A program made the position numbers and the translations under genes. From Bugula neritina (lineage: Eukaryota; Bryozoa; Gymnolaemata; Cheilostomatida; Bugulidae), in the NCBI GenBank assembly GCA_964035545.1, contig OZ037773.1, forward strand, positions 5,906,251 through 5,970,250: 64,000 nt of DNA, read 5' to 3'. Below are positions 11,456 to 25,723 of this stretch, piece after piece. The stretch's first letter is position 1; each line of letters begins with the position of its first letter. Under the pieces are notes generated by a model. It saw only the letters and a list, made by a program, of their open reading frames with translations, ran no database searches and was not told the origin of the DNA.

Positions 11456-14400
11456 ATGGATTTCACTCAGGTTAGTTGACTAGTTTCTTCTAAGCAATGC
11501 ACACTCTCTTGCTGTGTAGTGTTGAGTTTACCCAGTGGCTCCCCTGGTGTAAAGGTAGCACACTTGCTTGCAAGCCAGAAGACTTGGTTCGATTCCCAGT
11601 GGGGACAAAATTATTTTTCATGGTGTACAACTGCGTAATATTTGAGTACAGAGTCGGCTTGAGTTATAACATATTCTCAAGGCATGACTACTACTATATG
11701 TTGCAGTTGCGAAATGTACAGCTATTAGTACAATTGTAATTGTTCATGTTGGCAAACTTTCAAATTTTAGTAGAAATATGACTGTCTGTAGCACCGCCAA
11801 ATTTTCACCAGTATAAGTATTGTTACTCTCACTTTCATGTTACCATGCAGCTTACAGCCAAATTATCTATAGTTACTTACCTATACCAATTACACTACTA
11901 GTTACCTATTCTAATTTCACTGTTAGTTACTTATTTTACTAGTAATTACACTGTTAGCTGTTTAATTACTCCATTTAAATAACTATTAACTTATTTTAAT
12001 AATAGAGTGCTAGTCACTTACTTAAACTTAAACAACTAGCATGCTGCAAATCATCTCTAACCTCATTATAGCACCTGATCACTCAAACTATATTAACTGA
12101 TAGCCTCTCAGGCCAATGAGGTGCATATCTGTAAGTGTATGTTTAACATTTTTTGTTTAAGCTCAAGTGTGCTAACCATTACACCACTGGACCATTGGGT
12201 AAACTCCTCACTACATCCCACTCAGTTCTCTAAACTCCACTGGCCTCTCTACTACTCCTTCAGGCTCTCTGGCCTCATAACTCCTTTAGAGTACTGCTAC
12301 TACTTCACTTCACTAAAGGCCGAAATAGCTTGAAAAATAACTGCCCCCACTGGGATTCGAACCCAGGACTTCTGGCTAGCAAGCAAGTGTGCTAACCATT
12401 ACACCACGGAGTTCACTGGGTATACTCATCACTACACAAAGCGCAATTGTTTTTTCAATTACAAGCAACTTCTTATGCTACAAGTATTTGCTATTTTACA
12501 AAATGCAACTTTACCCTTTTGCCAACCCAACCTGAATTCAACTCATCAAAAGTTTACATAGCTCAATAGAGAAATGCTTAACTGAACTGCAGGAGTTGTG
12601 TGCCCTTCTGGCAGTTTCATAAAATGCCATGTTTTAGCTTACGTGCTTATTTTTGAATAGACGAGACAAACTTGCACCTCCAAACCTACCCACATTTGTC
12701 TAATATAAACACAAATTTTGGTAAAACGAAACAAGTTGCACACTTATGTATTTAAAGAGCAAAGTTGTAGTTAGAATGTGACTGTCTGGAAATCAAGTAA
12801 AAACAGCTTTAGCTTCATATAATCTGTCGGAATTAATGACACTTGTTGTAGATCTCCCTGGCATTATGTCTGGCGTATCTAATAGCTTCAGTGGAATGCA
12901 AGCAGGTTCTTGTTGATTTGTCACATTCTCTCAATGCTGATAACCACATATGGCCTACCAGTAAGTAAATATACCAATAGCCAATCGGGCAATTGATCAC
13001 ATAGCAGAGTAAACATAATAGCCAATCGGGTGAGAGATCACATAACAGAGTGAATACTAATAGCCAATAGAGCAAGTCCTAACATTCTGTGACGAGTGAT
13101 AGTATAGCAGCTGCTTCATATTTTACGGTTTACAGTAGCTTTTTAAACCCAACAATAGAACTTACTATAGTATATCAATTTTTATCCAAGCCCTAAAGGT
13201 TTTGTGGTGTTTGTGTGTCATGCTATTCAAGACACTTTTTTATACCTTATGAGTCTAAAATAAAGTTGAATAGCAATTTACACAAAATACTGAGAAATGA
13301 TAACTTCTATAACTGACTTTTATCTGCAATTGTGGTTCACATGTGCTGTACTTCTTCTGTTTATTCAGATGACAAGTTTGAGCTGATTGTCGTTGCTAAT
13401 GGAACTCTGGATAATGGAAAGTGGTACGCATCTAACAATGTCAGATTATCTGAGCATACGGGCACGCATCTAGACGCCCCCGCCCATTTTGCTTCTTTTG
13501 ATGGAGTTTACAGTGCTGCGACTATCCCAGTAGAGAGGTAAAAAAGCTAATCCACTGAAATACAACTTGATTGTTACATAAATAATTTTTTAATTAAATG
13601 CACCAATGTTTTTTCTTGTAGCTAAGCGTTTCTATGTGAAAAAAAATTGTTACAAGTCAGATAGATTTGCTAAAAATTGGATGCTGTTGCAATAATTCCT
13701 CTAAAGTCAAAATAAGGTTTAAGCATATTTCCTTAAATATAATATGCAGATGTCAACTGTCAAATGAAAACATAAATTTGAACAGATATTAATTTCCATC
13801 CTATAGTAGCTGTTAGGACTATGCCATACTCTGCATATATGCCTGCTATCACTTATATACTAATAAATCAAAGCAGCTTAAAATAGAACTAATAAGATAT
13901 AGCTTGAACTGAAACATAAAATATGTGCAACATCAAATATATTGAGCCCAGATGGGCCCCATGACCCTAAAACTCACTTGATATGGTTCATGATTATATA
14001 GGTCACTTGATGGTTCATGATTATCTAGGTCACTTGATGGTTCATGATTATCTAGGTCACTTGATGGTTCATGATTATATAGGTCACTTGATGGTTCATG
14101 ATTATATAGGTCACTTGATGGCTCATGATTATCTAGGTCACTTGATATCAAGGAGAAAGTAAACACATCATCATGATATTAGATATGGCAAGTAACATGA
14201 GGCACTGCACATACTTTAGTTCTCGAATGTTAACACATTTCAATGCCAGCACATGTGTAAACTATAAACACACATGCTGTATTTGAAAGCCAACTATAAG
14301 ATCATTCATTGGTTGTTCATGAATCATTTCGAATTATCTTTCCTTTGGGTATACTGTTATTAGCAGTTTAATTTGTGTATACCTAATGAGCATTGTGTTA

Positions 14401-15307
14401 GCATGCAGTTTAACGCAAGTTCTAACTTTTAAATTTCATTCAATTAACTCTGAAGGTGGATACAGTGGTATCTGAGGTATAGGGTTACTCTGTTTATTTA
14501 GATATAAAAGAAAATGTAAACAGTTAAAGTGCTTTCCATTTATTTATTTCTATTGAAAATTGTGTTACATTCAACAAAATAACCATCATAATTATTGTAA
14601 GAATTGAATCGTGTTTTAGTTCTGCTAGAAATTAGCAACTAGAATAGAGTCTGTCTCAAGCTGGGAATTTGAAATCAAAGTGTATTTCACATTGTAGGCT
14701 GGTTGGCCCACTCAGCGTTATTAATTTGGAAGAGAAAAGCGATGCAGATCGAGACTATCGAGTTACTGCTGATGACATCACTTCCTATGAGAAAGAATTT
14801 GGAAAAATACCCGAAGGAGGCATTGTAAGTTGATCTGCTGGATTTTAATTTACAGAATGTGCCTGCAGCTGCCATGTTGAAAGCTGAAACTAAAAACTGG
14901 CTGAGCATTTTAGGATGTATAAAGAGCCTGCCTTGTTGGGCATTAATTTTCTTCAAAATAAATATTTATATATTGGATAAGATCTAGTTGCATTATGTAA
15001 TTTGATAGTGAAAGTATCTCTTTAACATGACACCAGTAAGCACTCCAGTAGGTGTTTTGTATGTGCTCAACATGCCATAGAGCTTCACCTCTTCATTTAT
15101 CTGGGAAGTGAACCGAATTTTATGTTTTGCATTGGCAATAATTACTTTTATTTATTGCTCAATTGCTAAATAGAGCATTTAAAAATTTTCTAATGGAAAT
15201 CTATATAGATTAGAATGCAGTTTATTGGCTTATGGTAAGAGTTGAAGCAAATTTACGATTTTAAAAATAAAATTATGTATTGTAATTTGCTATGATTTGT
15301 GTAATTG

Positions 15308-15373
<66 letters not shown>

Positions 15374-16982
15374 GTTAAATCTTATAATTATTGTATTGGA
15401 ATATCTGTGCAGTGTTATACTATTGAAGGTGCAGGACAGTGGTGCTTCAGCGGGGAGAGGGGTTCAACTGACTATATAGTGGATTGAACCCTTATCATCA
15501 GTATTGATGATATCAGGGGTGATACATAGTTGAAGCTGGCTAGAACTGCTTTAACAGCACCTGAGCCATGCTGTCATTTTGAAAGGGTTTTCATATAGAC
15601 TTGGAAAATAAGAGTTTAAAATTATATAGTTGATTCTTGAAATGTTTTTCCAGGTAATATTTGATTTCGGATGGTCGCAGTACTGGAATGATTTTGAAGG
15701 GGCGTTTGGCTCACAAAGTAATGATACGACAACTTTTCATTTCCCAGGCCTTGGCATGGACGCAGCTGAACTTCTTGTAGACAGAGGAGTTTACGGTAAG
15801 ACAACTCTATAATATTTGACTTGAACTGCTTGAAAACTGTAGGAAATAACAAGTTAGAAAGTTTTTAGACTTGGCATGAATGTTTTGGAATAGAAAAACC
15901 AGATAACGTATAGCCATAAAAAAGACATTATTGTTTATGTTGTGTTTTTCTATTAGATGAGACACTTACATGCTGACATCCTTACATGCTGACACCCTTA
16001 CGTGCTGACACACTTACATGGTGACCCACTTACATGCTAACCCACTTACACAATGGCACACTTACGCTGTGACCCACTTACACAATGACACACTTACATG
16101 GTGACCCTCTTACATGGTGACACACTTACATGGTGACCCACTTACATGGTGACCCACTTACATGGTGACACACTTACATGGCGACCCACTTACACAATGA
16201 CACACTTACATGGTGACCCACTTACACAATGACACACTTACATGGTGATCTACTTACATGGTGACACACTTACATGCTGACCCATTTACATGATGTGTCA
16301 AAAACTGAGAACACGAGTATGTGCTACCTGTGTGCCAAATATTAGCGTACTGTGCTAGCCTTGTATTAACCTTGCATTATAAGCCTAGTTGTACAAATAC
16401 TGTGTCAGCTTTGCATTTCTACTGTATTAGTGTTGTTTTGGCATGTATATTTGCACTGTGTTAATGCTGTGTTAATATTATATACAATAGGCATAAGTTT
16501 TTAAACTAATCTCAAAAATTTATTATGATAATTTGTTTTTCCACCTTTAAACAATCTAGTTTTGATCTTACATGCTATATAAATGTTGTATATTTTAGGG
16601 GTAGGAATTGATACACCATCTGTGGACTATGGACCTAGCCAGGACTTCCCTGTACATTACTATTTACATGGTAGAAATATTTATCACCTGGAGAATGTAG
16701 GTTCTATGAGTGCTCTACCAAAAGGAGGAGAAGGTAAGACAACTTCTTGTCACTGTTAATATCATATATATATATAATAATAGAGCTGAAGACTGTGACT
16801 CTACTATTGTGTTGATAGGAGTGACTCTGGTTGTGGGGGCTATGAAAATAGATGGGGGCACTGGGGGACCAGTCCGTCTTATTGCCATGTTTGATGAAGA
16901 TAAACAGACCATATCCTCAGCAACTCTCCCAGGATACGGAATATTTATGTTGATAACTGTTACAATGCTAGCTCTTGCATAA
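11456..16982 (+). CDS. cyclase-family hydrolase, copy 2 (286 aa, seven exons)
   Basis: Exons: 11456-11470, 12852-12960, 13369-13537, 14698-14824, 15654-15795, 16599-16733 and 16819-16982, joining to 861 nt. Phases match copy 1 exactly. Exon 1 (MDFTQ) was placed by its match to exon 1 of copy 1, including the GTTAGT donor. Signal peptide: about MDFTQISLALCLAYLIASVEC. The metal motif EHTGTHLDAPAHF is canonical for PF04199, and IFDFGWSQYW, FHFPGLGMDAAE, GIDTPSVDYGPS and LENVGSMSALPKG follow. The C-terminus (YGIFMLITVTMLALA) is hydrophobic to the last residue, as in GPI signals. Exon 4 differs from copy 1 at only three bases. Intron 1 carries SINE copies, and introns 3 and 5 carry minisatellites. 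This is the copy closest to the family consensus, so most likely catalytic; substrate unknown. Confidence 0.92.
11524..11625 (+). mobile_element. tRNA-derived SINE, family A
   Basis: A plus-strand copy has the GAGTTTACCCAGTGG lead, a tRNA-like head and the B-box variant GGTTCGATTCCC, followed by AAATTATTTTTCATGG. It sits in intron 1 of cyclase copy 2 and shares the structure of the elements at 9.4 and 12.3 kb. Confidence 0.7.
12161..12235 (-). mobile_element. partial SINE, family A
   Basis: A truncated minus-strand copy keeps the A-box half (GTGTAATGGTTAGCACACTT on the reverse strand) and the GAGTTTACCCAATGG lead but lacks the B-box half. It is about 100 bp from a fuller copy in the same intron. 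Confidence 0.55.
12333..12440 (-). mobile_element. tRNA-derived SINE, family A
   Basis: A minus-strand copy with B-box CTGGGTTCGAATCCCAG, whose T-arm pairs perfectly, and the same A-box as the others. It is the most tRNA-like copy here, yet its anticodon arm still does not form a normal stem. It is in intron 1 of cyclase copy 2. Confidence 0.7.
13985..14150. repeat. 27-bp minisatellite, six copies
   Basis: Units start at 13985 and then every 27 bp (GGTTCATGATTATATAGGTC plus ACTTGAT). Because 27 is a multiple of three, the minus strand shows a chance open frame with a nine-residue repeat. The array is in intron 3 of cyclase copy 2. Confidence 0.9.
15308..15370. repeat. (TA)n microsatellite
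   Basis: About 31 TA units lie in intron 4 of cyclase copy 2. Confidence 0.95.
15962..16291. repeat. 15-bp minisatellite, about 22 copies
   Basis: The consensus is CACTTACATGGTGAC, with variants carrying TGCTGAC or ACAATGAC in place of TGGTGAC. The variant types are interspersed. The array is in intron 5 of cyclase copy 2. Confidence 0.92.
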
Positions 16983-17230
16983 TTATTTTACTTGTGTTTC
17001 GTATATTTCAATATTTGTCAATTGTATTATAAATATTGTTTTAAAACTGTTAACGTTCCAAGTTCAAACATTCTGAAATTATATTATACTAACTAAATAA
17101 AATTCATAATTATATACCCGAAATATATTGATATATTGTTTTTGTACTGCAGTGTTTCAGCTTTCTGCAAGAGTTTCAACTTGCAAGCTATTTGTGAACA
17201 AAAAGTAAAGCTTTTTTAATTGAACTTGGA

Positions 17231-18465
17231 ATGGAAAGCTTGTTTGGAGGAAATCAACTCACAATTCCACATTTCTGCGGTACTGTCATTGCTGTGCTCA
17301 ATGAATATAGTTGTCAGATTCATCCAAAATTATTTATTTTTTACGAAGAATTTTGTTTAAATCAAGTTAAAGATGTCTCAACTAACTTTAGATTCTTCTC
17401 CAGAAAAGGTAAGCTGTGCATTCAGTTTTTATGCACTTTAATTATATTTAAAACCTTTAGCAAAAAAGTCAACTTTATATGGTTCTAAAAAGTTTTTATG
17501 GTAAATTTTAAAGACCAATAAACTATTATATCGGTAAGAATGCTCTATTTTGATGAACATGATATAAAACTGATTATGTTAGGTCAGATTATATATAATA
17601 TGCAACTTTCTCTACCACAAGTTACTTGGGTAAAAAAACCCAGAAATTATTTTGAAATTTGTAGATAGATTCAAATGAAGATTCAGCTACTTGCCCTAAA
17701 AGCTCTACTGCTGACCCAATCACTAAAGCTGCCGCCGCTGCTGTTGCTGCTGATGATCAGGTCACTGAATCTACTGCTGCCGATAGGAAAGATGCTGACT
17801 TCCAGTCTGTTGCAAAAGATCTATCTGATGAGTTAGGAAAAACTAAAATAAAAGAGCAACATGATTCCTCTGTGGATGAAAAACTCACAGCTGCTGCAAG
17901 TATGTCTAAAGAATTGGCTAGTAGTTGTTCTGGAGCATCTGTTGCTATTGTCTCAACAGATCTGGCTACTTTTGCTGTGGAAGCACTTGATACTGTTGAT
18001 ATGGAGGATCCATGTGACACCACTCAACAGCTGGAAGCTCAACTTGAATATACCAAGTCTGGTGACCCACATGTGGATCCAACCCAAGATGGCAGCTCTG
18101 GCAATAGCAAAGGTGTTAGTTGCAAGGATGAAGGCAACAAGGGGGATAACTCAACTGAAACTAGTTTGACTGGTAAAAGTGATAACATGAACGTTTCCGA
18201 TGGTAATTCAGGCGATGCAGCTGGCAAAAATGAGGAGATAGAAGAAAATAAAAGTATGACTAGTGAAACTGATTCCACCAACGAAAACAGCAAAAACGAT
18301 CAGAGTGTAGCCATAAATTTCAAATGTGGGACAGGTTGCAAAGGAGATGACATCTCCTGTGAAGATGACAGCACCAGATGTGAAAGCAGAGTTGGCAGCA
18401 CTGAAAGTAGAACTAGCAGTGATAGAGATGATACTAGTATTAAAGAAACTACAAGTAGCAATTAA
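17231..18465 (+). CDS. acidic Ser/Thr-rich, probably disordered protein (about 324 aa)
   Basis: Two exons are inferred: 17231-17408 and 17669-18465. The donor GTAAGC and the acceptor ATAG keep one frame across the junction (G plus AT gives Asp). The first 60 residues are ordinary mixed sequence with several Cys and aromatics (MESLFGGNQLTIPHFCGTVI). The remaining 265 are low-complexity, rich in Ser, Thr, Asp, Glu, Lys and Asn, with an early Ala run (TKAAAAAVAADDQ). A Cys-containing patch near the end (FKCGTGCKGDDISCEDDSTR) breaks the monotony. There is no signal peptide or membrane segment. No family is recognised. It lies between cyclase copies 2 and 3 on the same strand. The long open frame in AT-rich DNA supports it as real, but exon 1 and the start are tentative. 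Confidence 0.5.
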
Positions 18466-19334
18466 GATGCAGAACCTTCTTAATTAACAATTACAAATTG
18501 GCACAAACTGTAATTTATTTCAAAGCTCTTGCTATTCACAGGGCTATAATAAAAAGTTTATATTTTTCTGCTGTTACAATTAGTTTGTTTTTCTAAATTG
18601 CCAATATTTTCAATTCTTCAGCATTTGATCTTTTTGTGAGTTAAAACAATAGTACACAAGATTTTTGCATTAAGAGTTCTTGTTAATTTAGTGATTACCT
18701 AATAAAAAACATTTTGAGGAAAAGTAAAGGAAAGATTCAGCTGTACCTTAACAACATAATTTTCCTGTGAACATAACTAAACTTGCTTGAAAGCATATAT
18801 AACTATGAATATCGGTAAATATAACTTTATTAAAATTTTCAGAATATACTAGGAGCAAGCATATTCGCACCTCTCTAAATATGTTTGATAAGAAACATGT
18901 GGTCGTAGGTTTGAATCTCAGGAGCTAAAGAATTGTCTGGTTGTATTACCGCTGTGTCACATCAAATCTCAACAGTAGCCAAGTTAATAGCATGACGAGA
19001 AGCACAACATAATATTCAAAAATTGGTGAAGGAGTTGAATCAATAAAATTTGCTTACAGACAAACCAGATTAAGTCTTAATAGATATATCGACATTCCCT
19101 GGTATAATATATTACTTTCCTTTTAAAATATTATTTCAGATAAGCTGTTTTATTTTCATTATCAAAATTCATGTATATCAACAGATTCAGCTGACCGGTA
19201 ACTGGATCAGCTTGATATTCCTCTTTCTTATTGGCTGAAAGGGGCCTTAGCAAATACACATTTCTAACATGCAAACATTTAAATTAAGAGCAGCTTGATT
19301 CCAATCAAACCTGATCAATAGAATTGAGTGTAAC

Positions 19335-22859
<3,525 letters not shown>

Positions 22860-24404
22860 ACTTTATATATAACTTTCCTTTTAAAAAAGTGACGTGTTGA
22901 ATAGCTGAAATCTTTTAGTGTAAATAAATAATAAATTTAAAGTGCTTTGCAGCTATAATTAATTTATACGTGGTGTTTGATTCTGAGTAAAAATGAGTAT
23001 TATGTGTTTAAATGTTCATAATTATAATATTTATTATCGTAAAGCTACATTATATTAACTTACAAAAACTAGTTCTTGTGTTCTTGTATTGTTAAGTTTT
23101 TGAATTATTAAGTTTTTCAAATGTCAAGTTAATTTAGATAAGTTACATAATAAAATGTTAAAAATGTGTGCAGGTGCATATGAGTGTGACACAGATAATG
23201 CAAAATAATAGTATAGCCTATGTGTGCACGTAGATCTTATGAGAAAGTCGCAAAGTATAATGGATTTTTAGTTACATAATGAAACCAGTAAGCTGTAAAG
23301 TATGCATTTGGTTACAAATTAAATAAATCGAATTATATGCAATTATGTTGTATAATTAAGACATGAAAAAAATATATATATTTATATATATAGTACAAAA
23401 TAGAAAGTTGTAAATTATTATCCTAAAACAATTGGTTGGTAAAAGTAACATATTAGGACGCAGGTAATTGATCTACACTTCTATTAGGGTTGCTTCTTAT
23501 ATTCCCAATAAACTGAAGAACCTTATAACGCTGGAGAGAAATTAATTCAGAGTTGTGTACTCATGTATCTAAAGCATTTCAGTAATACTGACTGACTTAT
23601 GAATGTGAAAAGTGTAAGCCTAAACGCTGGGGGGGGGGGGAGTGTTCCACTGGTTTATATTTACCTGCTTGAATATGTATGAATAGTTTGGGCAAACATC
23701 AATCACTCTAGCTAGCTTATAATTTATGGAGCTATTTTCTCAGAATGTCATCAATGTTTGATGATATGCATATAACAAGCTATTGTGGCTAATCTTTAGT
23801 ATATTTTAGGATATTATGTAAGATGGCCCAGGGGAACTGTGCGCATGCTTTGTTTGTGTACAAGTATAAACTACTATCTATAAGATATGGTTCAGTGTTC
23901 TATGCAGATATGCAACTTTGCCATTGACTTCAAAAGTAGGTATATATTGTTGGTTTAATAATTATTACTGCAATTTTAACTGAAGATAGCTGGCGATCTT
24001 TAAAATTTAAATGAAAAAACTCGGTTATTTTTATATAAGTCCACACACAAATTCAAAATTTCTAATGCAAAAACATCAACCACAATTTTCTTATTTCTTA
24101 ATGCAAAAGTCTTGCTAATAGCAACTACATAAGTTACCATTTATAAGATATAGTATCATACACATGGTGATAAATCTGTCAATTTCATATGGGAAGTCGT
24201 GGTATTATTTATAGAATTAGATCTTTTTTTCTTGCATACATAGATGCACACAATGTTTAATAATAAGAAAAGGGGCCTTTTACAAAGCTACACTTTTGAA
24301 ACTGATATCTTACTATATTAGACTAAGTTCAAGCATTAATTTACAAAGAGTGAATCTGTCTTCTGTTGTAAGTGGAACAAATTAATTGCTTAACCTATGC
24401 AACA

Positions 24405-24640
24405 CTGTAACATTGTGACACTATGAAATTGTGACACAATGACACTATAATACTGTGACATCATGGCACTGTGACATCATGGCACTGTGACATTGTGGCA
24501 CTATGAAATTGTGACACTATGACACTATAATACTGTGACATCATGGCACTGTGACATTGTGGCACTATGACACTATAATACTGTGACATCATGGCACTGT
24601 GACATTGTAACACTGTGACATCATGGCACTGTGACCCAGT
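24405..24640. repeat. complex minisatellite (ACTGTGACATCATGGC type)
   Basis: Short units of about 15-16 bp alternate (CTGTGACATCATGGCA, CTATGAAATTGTGACA, CACTATAATACTGTG) and are partly organised into longer higher-order blocks. Confidence 0.85.
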
Positions 24641-25164
24641 AACTAATTCTTGTGCATGTAGTAAATATTTTTGACATTACTTTTAGTTTAAATGGGAAAA
24701 GATAAAGACTTGATTCTCAAATGCATGCAAGACCTTTTTCTCAACTGCGACTAGATATGGGGTTTGGGGAATTGAAGGCTTTTAATTGCTGGAATCTTAT
24801 TTCTATACCGAGACCATTTTATTAACATGTGTAAAATCTGCATTCAAAATTGTATTCGAAACATGAACTGTACACAGCCTATAAGCATGATCATCAAATT
24901 AATGCAAACGAAACGGATAGGAAGCAGAAGCCATAGCATGTATTACAAGCCAAACTACATAAAACAGGCATACTTTAATCTATTCACTGGCTTAAATATG
25001 GCTTCACTGTACTGAAAGAGCCCACAGTAAAGCTGTGTTGGAAAGGGAATGTGATATTGCATATCATCTTGGCTGAAAGTAAAAAAATTTATTTCAAAAT
25101 GTAAAGTGTTGGCTTCATGTACTTGTATAAGTAGCCACTTTACTAAAAGTAGTTATAACATAAA

Positions 25165-25594
25165 TTGATAAGGCAGAACCTTCGAAATTCCTCTGCCACA
25201 CCAAAAATAATTTGTAATTCAACAAACTATCACAGTGCACTTAACTTTTTTTCACTGAAGGACACCCTGAGTAGCTTGGGAGTCAGAAATTTGAACAAAA
25301 AATATTCAACACTGGATGTTATTGTTGTGAATGCTGTTTCACTTTCAACACCTGGTTACTGGTTTGAAGCTGTAAAGTGAATTGAATCATAAGTTTAAGG
25401 TTTCAACTGGCAGTTGCTATAAAGTTATATGCGACAGTGGTAGTTATGAGCATCTAGCTGCCAATCATGTTGCCAGCTGCTGGTTTGTAAAAGTTAAGAC
25501 TATAAAATCTAAAATCAGAAGCAAGTACATTTGTTACAAAGTACAGAAAACTTGCTTTATAGATAAGAAGTACGGCATGAAGCCATCAACATAG
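25165..25594 (+). pseudogene. coding-like relic with a frame break, unknown family
   Basis: Two adjacent open frames (25165-25380 and 25382-25594, offset by one base) meet within two bases, so a single-base indel would join them. The composition is less AT-biased than the surroundings and uses varied amino acids, with Cys and Trp (GSYEHLAANHVASCWFVKVK in the second part). This is what a frameshifted exon or transposon remnant looks like. I recognise no family, and no splice sites bracket it convincingly. Confidence 0.3.
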
Positions 25595-25617
25595 AATAGT
25601 AATAAATTTGCATAGCT

Positions 25618-25723
25618 ATTGCTTGTTATAGATTAGAAATTGCTTGTTGTAGAGTAGCAATTGCTTATTATAGAGTAGCAATTGCTCATTATAAAAGAGC
25701 AATTGCTTATTATAGACTGGTCA
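25618..25723. repeat. 21-bp tandem repeat, five copies
   Basis: Units of the form ATTGCTTATTATAGAGTAGCA repeat head to tail, just downstream of the coding-like relic. Confidence 0.85.

Noticed and set aside
13933-14166. Minus-strand frame with a nine-residue SDLYNHEPS-type repeat
   Set aside because: It is produced by the 27-bp minisatellite, whose period is a multiple of three, inside a cyclase intron.
24405-24640. Possible CRISPR-like array
   Set aside because: It is a minisatellite in an animal genome: units are contiguous, with no unique spacers.
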